Positions 38,623 to 46,521 of a DNA stretch of 64,000 bases are shown here, in pieces. The translations under genes and the position numbers were made by a program. Under the pieces are notes generated by a model. That model was not told the DNA's origin, did no database searches, and was given only the letters and a program-made list of their open reading frames with translations. Numbering within the stretch: position 1 is the stretch's first letter; each line of letters begins with the position of its first letter. The stretch is taken from assembly GCF_024758505.1 (NCBI RefSeq), contig NZ_CP077970.1, forward strand, positions 1,426,001 to 1,490,000, read 5' to 3'. The DNA comes from Bradyrhizobium arachidis. GTDB lineage: Bacteria; Pseudomonadota; Alphaproteobacteria; Rhizobiales; Xanthobacteraceae.

Positions 38623-38638
38623 AGCAAGCCATATGCCA
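38623..38638 (-). promoter_or_regulatory. Sigma-54 (-24/-12) promoter of the peroxiredoxin gene
   Basis: On the minus strand the sequence is TGGCATATGGCTTGCT. GG-N10-GC spacing is exact and the -12 element is perfect; the -24 element differs at two less critical bases. It is in the right place and orientation for the peroxiredoxin gene. I did not find a perfect TGT-N10-ACA site upstream. Confidence 0.65.
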
Positions 38639-38792
38639 TTCGTTCGCAAGACTGGTGTGTACCCAGGACCGTGGTTGAGTGAATCTGCCAGCCCTGCATT
38701 CAGCCTCTGCGCCCGAGACGCGAACAAATCGCGATCGCGCTTGGCGGCCGGCCTGACGACAGTGCAAAAATAGTCCGGTCCCACGGATGCAT

Positions 38793-39035
38793 GGCCTATT
38801 TGTCTGCGTGCCCGCCAAAACGCACATTGCGCCGGAGCACGTACATCTTCTTCAGCACCTGCGGATCGGTGATCAGCTCCTCCTTGCGGGTGCCGGAGCG
38901 CGAGATGTCGATCGCCGGGAAGGTGCGCTTGTCCGACACCTTGCGGTCGAGGATCACTCCGAGTTACCGGTGCCCTTGAATTCTTCGAAGAAAACTTCGT
39001 CCATGCGGCTGCCGGTATCGAACAGTGCGGTCGCA
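38793..39035 (-). pseudogene. rho (transcription termination factor) C-terminal fragment
   Basis: Minus-strand frames encode [18 protein letters not shown] and, after a frameshift, LDRKVSDKRTFPAIDISRSG, TRKEELITDPQVLKKMYVLR. These are highly conserved C-terminal sequences of Rho. Only about 75 of 420 residues are present. It is a fragment of a housekeeping gene inside the island. Confidence 0.88.
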
Positions 39036-39055
39036 GACTCTATCTCGCGTGGTCT

Positions 39056-39205
39056 GGCCATTGGTTCACCGCGCCCTGGTTGCTCGTAAAACTGGCGCTG
39101 GTGCTGGCGATGTCCGCGGTCCACGGCTTTTTCGCTGGTGCGTCGGCACCTCATTGATAATACGATAGAATTTCTGGATCCGCGGGCGCCGGTCGGCCCT
39201 TGCCG
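39056..39205. pseudogene. hemJ fragments, one piece inverted
   Basis: The plus strand at 39056-39145 encodes [28 protein letters not shown], a transmembrane stretch of HemJ (protoporphyrinogen oxidase). The minus strand at 39143-39205 encodes [17 protein letters not shown], which follows that stretch in HemJ. The two parts of one gene thus sit back to back on opposite strands. The neighbouring rho fragment is on the minus strand. The gene is dead. Confidence 0.7.
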
Positions 39206-39707
39206 AGGCCAGGTTGGGGGACTGACAAGACGTGCAAGATATGAGTGCACGTTCATCAAGCGCAGCTATTCTACCAAGTCTTCTGCAAATCGTCTCTTGT
39301 GGACGCCGCATTCCGAGCGTGATCGCGGTGTGGCGGCACGAGGTGATCATGCGCAGCGCACGCGCCCGTTCGGTTCGGCGGGCGCTGGCCGTTCTCCATT
39401 AGCTGATGCCCGATGAAGCGAAGCTTCGTCTTCCTGCCAGGGAGCGGAGCGGAGAAAATCGCCTACAAGAAGGGAGCACTAAGCTCGTAAGCTCGCCGTT
39501 GTAGGCACATTCTCGAGCAGAACGCCCGAGTCCGGGTTGGGGGAAGACCGTCATCATTGGATATTCTTCGTCTTGTCGTGTCAACAATGTTCGGTTCTAG
39601 GCGCTTATGTCCGGAGTTGAACGCGTACATGCAAGTCTGTGTCGGTGCGGTGCGTCGGCAGATAGTTTTCGCTCATCTTTAAGCAAGAGTCGCGGGCCGG
39701 TCTTTGA
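39206..39707. other. Intergenic region upstream of the HemN-like operon
   Basis: No gene is recognised. TGT-N10-ACG at 39608-39623 is one base short of a NifA upstream activator site and lies about 85 bases upstream of the -24 element at 39708. Confidence 0.35.
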
Positions 39708-39723
39708 TGGCACGGCAATTGCT
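39708..39723 (+). promoter_or_regulatory. Sigma-54 (-24/-12) promoter upstream of the HemN-like operon
   Basis: TGGCACGGCAATTGCT matches the consensus at every fixed base. It differs by only one base from the promoter at 21178. The next convincing gene on this strand is at 40081, giving a leader of about 345 bases; an intermediate frame at 39823-40023 starting with GTG is of doubtful reality. Confidence 0.8.
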
Positions 39724-40080
39724 GGACACCATCAGGATGCGCAATATGTAGTGGTCTCGGTGTCCAGGATTTGAAATGAGTGTGCTCGACTGGTCGCAAA
39801 TCAATGCGAGGGGCGCTGCACCGTGAGTGCGATTCCTCTGGAGGTTCGCTCCGGCATGCGGGTGCCGCTGTCGTTAGCCGTGACGATCTTTGCCCCTCGC
39901 CTAGGTGTCGCAAAGAAGATGGCAACGCAGGATGCAATCTGGGTGGAGCGGGGGGCAGCGAATCCGAGCTGCTCGAATTGCGCGGCGCCCATATCGACCC
40001 CGAACAGAAAGTCGCCCCTCTGACGCTTGTGTGTCGTCGCGCCCTGCCTTCACACGAAAGCAAAAGGAGTCCAAAGAATG

Positions 40081-41562
40081 CGCGCGCCGAGCTATTCCGA
40101 AGCACTGGAGTTCGCGATCGACCGCTCGTACGAGATCAACCTCGACATGCTGAGGTCGCGAAAACTGCACCTTGATACCTACAACGATTATCTTGTCGGC
40201 ACATATCCACCTCTCAAAGCAATGGGCGAGCTGAATGCCGAAAAATTGTTGGGTGAGATTACGTCTTCAATTGATCTCTACTTTCACATCCCCTTCTGCA
40301 ATCAGTATTGCACATTTTGTCACTTCGCCAAGGAAATCAATCCGCGTTCCGGACGTGTGGAGCGTTATCTGGCGGCCCTAGACAAAGAAATGAGTTGGTC
40401 GGACGCTGCGCTTGCCGGCAGGGCTATTGAGACAGCTTTCTTTGGAGGTGGCACCCCCTCAATCTTGACCAATCCACAACTCAAAACGCTATTTGACATG
40501 ATCAAGCAGCGCTTTGATCTATCGAAGTCCGAAGTGAGTTTCGAATTGCATCCCTCTCTTGGAAAGCACGTGGACGCAGCAGATCGCATATCCACTCTGC
40601 TCAGAAGCGGCGTAAATCGCTTTGTACTGGGGGTTCAAAGTCTTGATCGAAAAATTTTGCGTATATTGAACCGCGGGCACGGTGTGGACGAGGTGAGGCA
40701 ACTGGTTGAATTGCTGAATAAGATGGGTGTTCAGAATCTGTCGCTAGACCTTATCTATGGGTTGCCGCAGCAAACGCTTCGAAGTTGGTATGACTCGCTC
40801 ATCGGTCTTTTGGATATGGGAGTGGAGAAGTTCAATATCTTCCCATTGTTGTTCAAATCAACGGACCCCGTAGCTCGCCATTTGAGCGGAGGACGATACC
40901 AATTCGCTGGGGCGAAGGAGCGTATCATCATGCATTTCATGGCTGAGCACATCCTCACGAGGCTTGGCTATCGCCATGGCCCCATCTTCTATTGGACCAA
41001 GAAGTCGCAGCCGCACTCTGTGCAGCAGCGCCGCAAATACGATTCCTGGAACGACAATAATCTGATCCCGTTTGGGGTTGGCGGGTTTGGCTACATGAGT
41101 CAGTGCCAATTCTACAACGAGGCAGATTTAGATCGCTACTTACACAGGGTTGAGTCTGGCGCGAAGCCAGTGTGGAAGGGTGTCGTCCTGACGCAAGACG
41201 ATCTGATGCGCAGAACGGTGATGCTCGCGTTGCGAAGTAGTGGAGTGCCGCTCTCCCGCTTCGAGAGGGAATTTGGAGTGTCCATACAACAATACTTTCG
41301 TCGCGAGATCAAAAAACTAACTGAGGCGGGACTCGTCAGCATTTCAAACGAAGGCGTGCTGACGTTAACCACCGCTGGCATTATCAATTCGGGAGCGGTT
41401 TCGCTGCAATTTTTCTCCAACGAGGTGCTTGAGCGGGTCGCGCGGACCGATAGCAGGATCTTAGATAAACGAACTGATCTCATCGAGAAGCACGACTACT
41501 CACCGGCCGCCCGATACGGGGCGACTACGGAAATGCAAGCTATTTTTGGCCAGGGCCGGTGA
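40081..41562 (+). CDS. HemN-like radical SAM protein (coproporphyrinogen oxidase family)
   Basis: 493 residues. The ATG has AAGGAG eight bases upstream. The radical SAM [4Fe-4S] motif is CNQYCTFC at residues 73-80 preceded by LYFHIPF, as in HemN; FFGGGTPSIL and a C-terminal HemN-type helical domain (AGLVSISNEGVLTLTTAGI) follow. It is longer at the N-terminus than HemW and about as long as HemN. HemN decarboxylates coproporphyrinogen III without oxygen; whether this paralogue does that, or acts on heme or another substrate, is open. It is preceded by a sigma-54 promoter and directly coupled to the next gene. Confidence 0.85.
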   Translation, partial: RAPSYSEALEFAIDRSYEINLDMLRSRKLHLDTYNDYLVGTYPPLKAMGELNAEKLLGEITSSIDLYFHIPFCNQYCTFCHFAKEINPRSGRVERYLAALDKEMSWSDAALAGRAIETAFFGGGTPSILTNPQLKTLFDMIKQRFDLSKSEVSFELHPSLGKHVDAADRISTLLRSGVNRFVLGVQSLDRKILRILNRGHGVDEVRQLVELLNKMGVQNLSLDLIYGLPQQTLRSWYDSLIGLLDMGVEKFNIFPLLFKSTDPVARHLSGGRYQFAGAKERIIMHFMAEHILTRLGYRHGPIFYWTKKSQPHSVQQRRKYDSWNDNNLIPFGVGGFGYMSQCQFYNEADLDRYLHRVESGAKPVWKGVVLTQDDLMRRTVMLALRSSGVPLSRFEREFGVSIQQYFRREIKKLTEAGLVSISNEGVLTLTTAGIINSGAVSLQFFSNEVLERVARTDSRILDKRTDLIEKHDYSPAARYGATTEMQAIFGQGR

Positions 41563-41571
41563 GTGCTCGCT

Positions 41572-42762
41572 ATGGTCGCCAGTCTTTCCCCTTCTGCTCA
41601 AGAGCCGCCGCGCAACTGCGCGCAAGACATATTTTCTCATGTGACCGATCGCATTGATGGTCGACAACGAAAACGACCGCTTGGGCGATTGAGCGACTTT
41701 GTCGTCGATGAACTGCCACAGGATATTGCGCAGATCAAATGCAGTGAGCGGCCGGATGAAGCGGTTAGGGCCCTCGGTCGCAGTATCCGCGCGATTGTAG
41801 CGGACACGGACTATGATGCGCTGTTGCGGGGGCTGCCGCACTCCGAGTTCGAGGTTGCCAAGACAGACATCCAATATCTCACCAATTGTGCTTATCACAT
41901 GTCCGCGTTTGCCGGCCTCCATCCCAGGGATGCCGAATTGACGGTGGGGGAGGGCTTAAGTCGTCTTGCCCGCTTATCCCGCGAGCGGCAGCCCGGCATT
42001 GAGGTCCTCTCCTATGAGGATATGATACTGACGAATCCGGTGCAGACCGATCCGCGTGTGTACTGCCTTGGAGTGGCCGGGGTCGAGGAACGAGATTTTT
42101 GCTTAGGCCACCAACTCATCGAAGGTGAATTGCAGTTGGCGATCGACGCTTTACTCGAGTTGCGAGATGTGGCTGACGCTGACGCGCGTCAATGTCTTGC
42201 GCTGTGCATGAAGCACCTTGAGACGGCGAATCATGTCCTGACGCGCTTTCATGAACATATGTCGCCGGATCTATTTGGCCAGTTCCGCGTGTTTTACGGA
42301 AAGAATCCTTACAAGGATAGGCTTGGCCCGAGCGGCAGATTCTCTGGCCGTATTGTGGCTGCCTCAGTGCTGCTGATCGGCGAAGAGCTTTTCCTCCAGA
42401 AACCGCAATTTTTTTCCGATCTATATCGGCTGTCCGAGTACTACCCGCAAGCGTACATTCATGAGGTATTCCGCTGGTTGTCGCCGGACAAGAAAGACAC
42501 GCGGCTCAAGCCAGATTGGCTAGAAGGAAAAGCGGACTTCCCTCGATTTGCAACCATTTCACCCGTCATAGAGCACGGCAACAGTGAAATCCGGATGCTG
42601 CGGGCCTCCTGTGTTCGTACGCTGGATCGGTTTACCTTGATGCACCATAGTACGGCTTTGAAGTACACGGTTGAGCCCGGTCGACCGCTTGTCGGAGTTG
42701 AGGCATCGGAAAGTATCGACGCTGTCCTTTTGCAGAGACTGTTGCCGACGGCGCCTCAGTAA
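41572..42762 (+). CDS. Unassigned protein, possibly indoleamine-dioxygenase/PrnB-like fold
   Basis: 396 residues; a GTG at 41563, immediately after the HemN-like stop, is an alternative start. It is all-helical in appearance, with HLETANHVLTRFHEHMSPDL FGQFRVFYG and LGPSGRFSGRIVAASVLLIG. The GPSG-x-FS segment after a helix with His residues recalls indoleamine 2,3-dioxygenase and PrnB-type heme proteins, but this is a weak resemblance seen by eye only. No signal peptide. The tight coupling with a HemN-like radical SAM enzyme suggests that the two act in one pathway, perhaps heme- or tryptophan-related. Confidence 0.6.
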   Translation: MVASLSPSAQEPPRNCAQDIFSHVTDRIDGRQRKRPLGRLSDFVVDELPQDIAQIKCSERPDEAVRALGRSIRAIVADTDYDALLRGLPHSEFEVAKTDIQYLTNCAYHMSAFAGLHPRDAELTVGEGLSRLARLSRERQPGIEVLSYEDMILTNPVQTDPRVYCLGVAGVEERDFCLGHQLIEGELQLAIDALLELRDVADADARQCLALCMKHLETANHVLTRFHEHMSPDLFGQFRVFYGKNPYKDRLGPSGRFSGRIVAASVLLIGEELFLQKPQFFSDLYRLSEYYPQAYIHEVFRWLSPDKKDTRLKPDWLEGKADFPRFATISPVIEHGNSEIRMLRASCVRTLDRFTLMHHSTALKYTVEPGRPLVGVEASESIDAVLLQRLLPTAPQ

Positions 42763-42837
42763 GCATGGGGGTGCTATTTGCGTAGGAGAAAAGATGATGA
42801 CGGCAGAGGCGGAGGCCGTCGAGGCCAGTTAAAGCCG

Positions 42838-43347
42838 ATGCCGATGCCTCAAGGCGAGGTGATCTTTCGTCGGTTCGAGTTAGGAGATGCCGATGATGTA
42901 TGGCATCTGCATAGAGCCGCGTCGGAGGATGGTGGTGTGCGCGGCCCGGAAGGGGCGTGGGAGGATGACTTGCGCGCTATCCTGGAAGTATACATCAAGC
43001 CGGGCGGTGACTTCTTACTTGCCCATATCGGTCCTCGACTCGTCGCCATGGGGGGATTGAAGGCTGTCGATGCTGATGTCGCGCAGCTGAAGCGCATGCG
43101 CGTCGATCCGGCCTTTCGAAGGCGAGGGTTTGGAAGGAGACTTCTTCGTGAACTCGAATCGAGAGCCGTTGCTGCGGGGTTCAAGCGGATCGTGCTGGAC
43201 ACGACAATGATCCAACTAGGTGCTCAAAGGCTTTATGAGATCGCGGACTATGTTCGCTGCAGGGAAGGGACGCTGCACGGATATGCAGTGATCTTCTACG
43301 AGAAGCGGCTGGCAGACGAGGCTGGAGCTCTCCACTTGGCCAAGTGA
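42838..43347 (+). CDS. GNAT-family N-acetyltransferase
   Basis: 169 residues from ATG 42838; the frame is open to a TTG at 42778. Motif A is complete (LKRMRVDPAFRRRGFGRRLL RELE, with the R-R-x-G-x-G acetyl-CoA loop), followed by VLDTTMIQLGAQRLYEIADY. It lies 75 bases after the putative dioxygenase-like gene and may be the third gene of the sigma-54-driven operon. Substrate unknown. Confidence 0.82.
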   Translation: MPMPQGEVIFRRFELGDADDVWHLHRAASEDGGVRGPEGAWEDDLRAILEVYIKPGGDFLLAHIGPRLVAMGGLKAVDADVAQLKRMRVDPAFRRRGFGRRLLRELESRAVAAGFKRIVLDTTMIQLGAQRLYEIADYVRCREGTLHGYAVIFYEKRLADEAGALHLAK

Positions 43348-43494
43348 GCTCGTGCGCATGGGGCAGCTTCATGGCAGGCTAAAACGACGTGAGGTGCTCC
43401 TTTTGTCGCGCGTGTCCCACCTAGAGAGAGAGAAAGCCGCGCACCGGTTTGATAAACGAGACGGTCACCTGGAAGATGGTCCCTTATTGGCGCG

Positions 43495-43892
43495 ATCAAG
43501 CTTGTGACGCCCACAAGGCCGATGGAAATAGGCTGGCACTTGCTTATTGCTGACGAGGTAACAAACAACGAAAGCGCCCAGACCGTTCGCTTTTTATATG
43601 ATCCCGTTTCCACTTCGTGGCGACACCGCGAAGCAAGCCGGGCAATCTTCTGCGGCGTAAGTGTTGCAAGATCGGCGATCCTGTTGGTGCGCTCTTTGTC
43701 GGAGGTAGACGAGCAGAAAACCGGAAAGGACCTATGGCGCGTTCAGCTTTTGGATCCGCGGCTGCGATGTTGGGCCCGCGGCGTTACATTTTCGAGAAGC
43801 CCGAAGGCCACGATTGGATGCCGCAGTCGTTAGCCAGATATGCCACGGCCTTGGTTTGATTTGGCCGACGTGAAAGATCAAGAAGGATTCGA
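43495..43892 (+). pseudogene. Decayed relative of the 11662-12483 gene
   Basis: Frames on this strand give IGWHLLIADEVTNNESAQTV RFLYDP, then GNLLRRKCCKIGDPVG, then YIFEKPEGHDWMPQSLA and FDLADVKDQEGFE. They correspond, in order, to LGWRAFALSLIADENANNE, GDLLRRGRCSIGDPVG, IIFEKREGQDWEPQSFLA and FDLADPKDQEAFE of the intact protein. At least three frameshifts and loss of the N-terminal half make it a pseudogene. Confidence 0.8.
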
Positions 43893-44540
43893 ATGGCGCA
43901 ACGACATTGGTTCGCGCGATCAACAAGGTGGGGCACGACGGTGATTGACCGTAAAATCGCAGCGTATCTGCTCAACCTGTTTCCTGCCGACCAAACCAGC
44001 GGCGAGCTGGCGCAGAGGTTGACGAGTTTAAATCTGCCGATGACGCCATTGCAGATCATCAACGATTGGTTCGAAACACAAGACGCGGAAGTACAAGCGG
44101 AAATCGCCGGCATGGCGGCGTTTTTGATCTTCGACGGTGCTGACGTTCTCGATCGCAGCAACCGAGAGCGGGTGGAATTCGTCCGGCAGTGGTTGAGCGA
44201 GTCGGGATTGCAAACCAATACGATCGTTGGTCGAGCCTTGACGTTCCGGGCCTGCTTTGAATATTTCAAGGACAGCAGGTTCACGGAGTCCGGGTGGAAA
44301 CGATCCGAAAAACTCTTTTGTGAAGATTTCGGAGATGCTGCGCGCGACCCAAATTCAGACGCTGCGCCTGCTTCGAATGCACAGAAAGTGCTTGACGATT
44401 TGGCTGCCCGCAAAAGCAAGTGGATCGAAGTCGGGAAGTCTTGGAGAGAACTGGCCGATGCCTGCCTAACGTCCAGCGCTCTCAGGGATTGGACCACCCT
44501 CGCAGGCGAGCCTGCAACAACTGCTAAGCGAGCTACTTAG
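43893..44540 (+). CDS. Hypothetical protein
   Basis: 215 residues, not recognised. AAGGA precedes the ATG at a good spacing. The sequence is soluble, helical and acidic (VIDRKIAAYLLNLFPADQTS, LQIINDWFETQDAEVQAEIA, LAARKSKWIEVGKSWRELAD). It has no signal peptide. The C-terminus is Ala/Thr-rich. It starts where the preceding pseudogene ends, so its promoter may be the ancestral one of that gene. Confidence 0.5.
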   Translation: MAQRHWFARSTRWGTTVIDRKIAAYLLNLFPADQTSGELAQRLTSLNLPMTPLQIINDWFETQDAEVQAEIAGMAAFLIFDGADVLDRSNRERVEFVRQWLSESGLQTNTIVGRALTFRACFEYFKDSRFTESGWKRSEKLFCEDFGDAARDPNSDAAPASNAQKVLDDLAARKSKWIEVGKSWRELADACLTSSALRDWTTLAGEPATTAKRAT

Positions 44541-44824
44541 CCAACAGCAAATTTTGCATCTCGAGGGGCTATCGCCAAGATGAGCTAACCACGCTGATCA
44601 AAACCGTTTGCGGGCGACACTGCTGTAGGCAGGCCTCTCATGCCGCTCTCGGAGACTTCCAGTCCGTTCACGACTTTATTCGGCAGGCGGCCGCAAATGT
44701 TGGAGTCAGATTGCGATGGGCTGTCGAGACGCGAGGTCGCCTTCTTTGAGATCGACACGCTGCATGGTTGCCGCCCCACGGTGATCGTGCCGATCAATTT
44801 CGGCGGAGCGGCGGTGGGATCAAA

Positions 44825-45371
44825 GCCTGTTTGAACCTGATTCCTGCTGGAAGTTCTTGCATGTTCTGCTCAACCCTCATTGAGGGGGCTATGATTGAAG
44901 TGCCCTGCTACTTGTGGATCGTGGTCTTGTCCCGAAGGCGCAGAGTGGGCTTGGCTTCATGCTGTTCTTCATCGCCATGACTGCCGGGCGTCTTGGTGGC
45001 GATTCCGTCGTGGTACGGCTCGGCGACCGCACCACACTGGTATTCGGCAGTCTGTTGGCGGTTGCGGGGTTCGTCTTTGTGCTGGGCGCCCCACGCGCAG
45101 CTTTCGCCATGGCGAGCTTCCTGCTCATTTGCCTCGGTGCATCGAACTTGGTGCCGATTTTGTTCGGAGGGCCGGCACCCAGAACGCGATGCCTGCCGGC
45201 CTCGCGATTGCGGCGATCACCACGGTTGGTTATGCCGGAATCCTCATCGGACCCGCGGGCGTCGGCTTTCTCGCCGAGCTGGCAGGATTGCCAGCCGCAT
45301 TTGCGATGTTAGCGGCACTCATGTGTTTGGTCGCGCTGATGGCGCGCAGTGTGACCATAGAAACACGGTGA
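44825..45371 (+). pseudogene. Major-facilitator-superfamily transporter fragment
   Basis: C-terminal half of an MFS transporter in three frames: LAGSSCMFCSTLIEGAMIEV, then LGFMLFFIAMTAGRLGGDSV VVRLGDRTTLVFGSLLAVAG, then LAIAAITTVGYAGILIGPAG VGFLAELAGLPAAFAMLAAL. At least two frameshifts and no N-terminal half, so it is non-functional. The region from 44541 to 44824 holds nothing recognisable. Confidence 0.8.
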
Positions 45372-46521
45372 GCAGGCCACAGCGTGCTCGGTGGCCGTCG
45401 AGTTAAACGATTAGAGCGGCGAGGCAGTTGAGCGGCGATGACGGTCAGGGATTCCACCGGTCGCGCTTCCAGCGGTGCCAAAGGTGCTGGAACTTCGTTA
45501 CGCGAGGTGTCGCGACGGGACCCTGGTCTTGGAGCGAGGTGCAGAAACCGGAAAGCACGACAATTTCGAACACCATCTTGTGCGAACCAGAGGAGCTTTC
45601 CTAGAATCACATTTCGCTTTCATCCGTATGAAAGAAAGAGGGCATCGGTGATGCACAAACGCTTGAGCGGCATTCTCCGGGGGCAACTTGCGCCGAACTG
45701 GATGCGGCGCCTTGAGCGAGCCGCGAATTCGGCACTCGGCGTGCAGTCAAGTTTATGTCAGGGGTGCACCCAGGTGCGGCCATTGCGGCTACGAATAGTC
45801 ATCCGAGTTCCGCTTATTTCGCCAGAAAAGTTAACGTGTCCTCGTCTCGCTGCGCAGGATGCCGGTGTTAGATAGATCATCGGCAACCTTGCCGCACACC
45901 ATTAGCTTCGTACGTGGCACACGTCGAATAGAGCTGCCAGCTTTAGCGTAGCACGCGGATCTTTGACGATGCCGGTGCAATCCACGGCGGCGCCGACTTG
46001 TATGTCGAGAGGAATAGCATTGACTGTAGCATCAGTATTGGTGGACTCATTGGCGGTCCAGCTAGCAGGGTTAGAGTTCAAGCTTCAACAGGGTTGATAG
46101 TGGAGCTAGATACTGATCGAAAAGCTTCGCAGCGACGTCGCGATGGACATTGGCCGCGATCTGCGGATGTGATCAGTCACCTATCGCATTGGCCGTGGCT
46201 GAGCAGAATTGAATGCGGTTGTCACAGGGCATTGCTACCAAGTTCATCTTCTTACGCCATGCGCGACTGAAACAATCTTTGCTCCTCCAAGGGTTTACTG
46301 TTTATCAGCGCGACCCGAAACAACGAACCGGACGGGCGCAGGCATTGCGAGCTGGGCTTGCAGCCACGAAACAGACGTAGTCCAAGCCGACTTGAACACC
46401 CTGAGGTCAACAGAAAGCCAATCCTCATTCTGGAGCCGCGCAACTGCCAAGCGCCGATGAGAATTAGGATTTTCTAGATTACGGGGCAGCGTACGGGCGA
46501 TACGGTGGTAGGCACCCATGC
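45372..46521. other. Intergenic region between MFS remnant and trpE(G)
   Basis: No recognisable gene. A frame at 45651-45875 (MHKRLSGILRGQLAPNWMRR) lacks a clear ribosome-binding site. It contains copy B of the dispersed repeat. Confidence 0.35.
45537..45601 (+). repeat. Dispersed 64-bp repeat, copy B
   Basis: Matches 36147-36210, sharing GGTGCAGAAACCGGAAAG and CATCTTGTGCGAACCAGAGG with a variable middle. Beyond the repeat the two loci differ. Confidence 0.75.

Noticed and set aside
42766-42781. Possible -24/-12 promoter before the GNAT gene
   Set aside because: The spacing between GG and GC is off and the -24 element is GGGGGT; sigma-54 promoters do not tolerate this.
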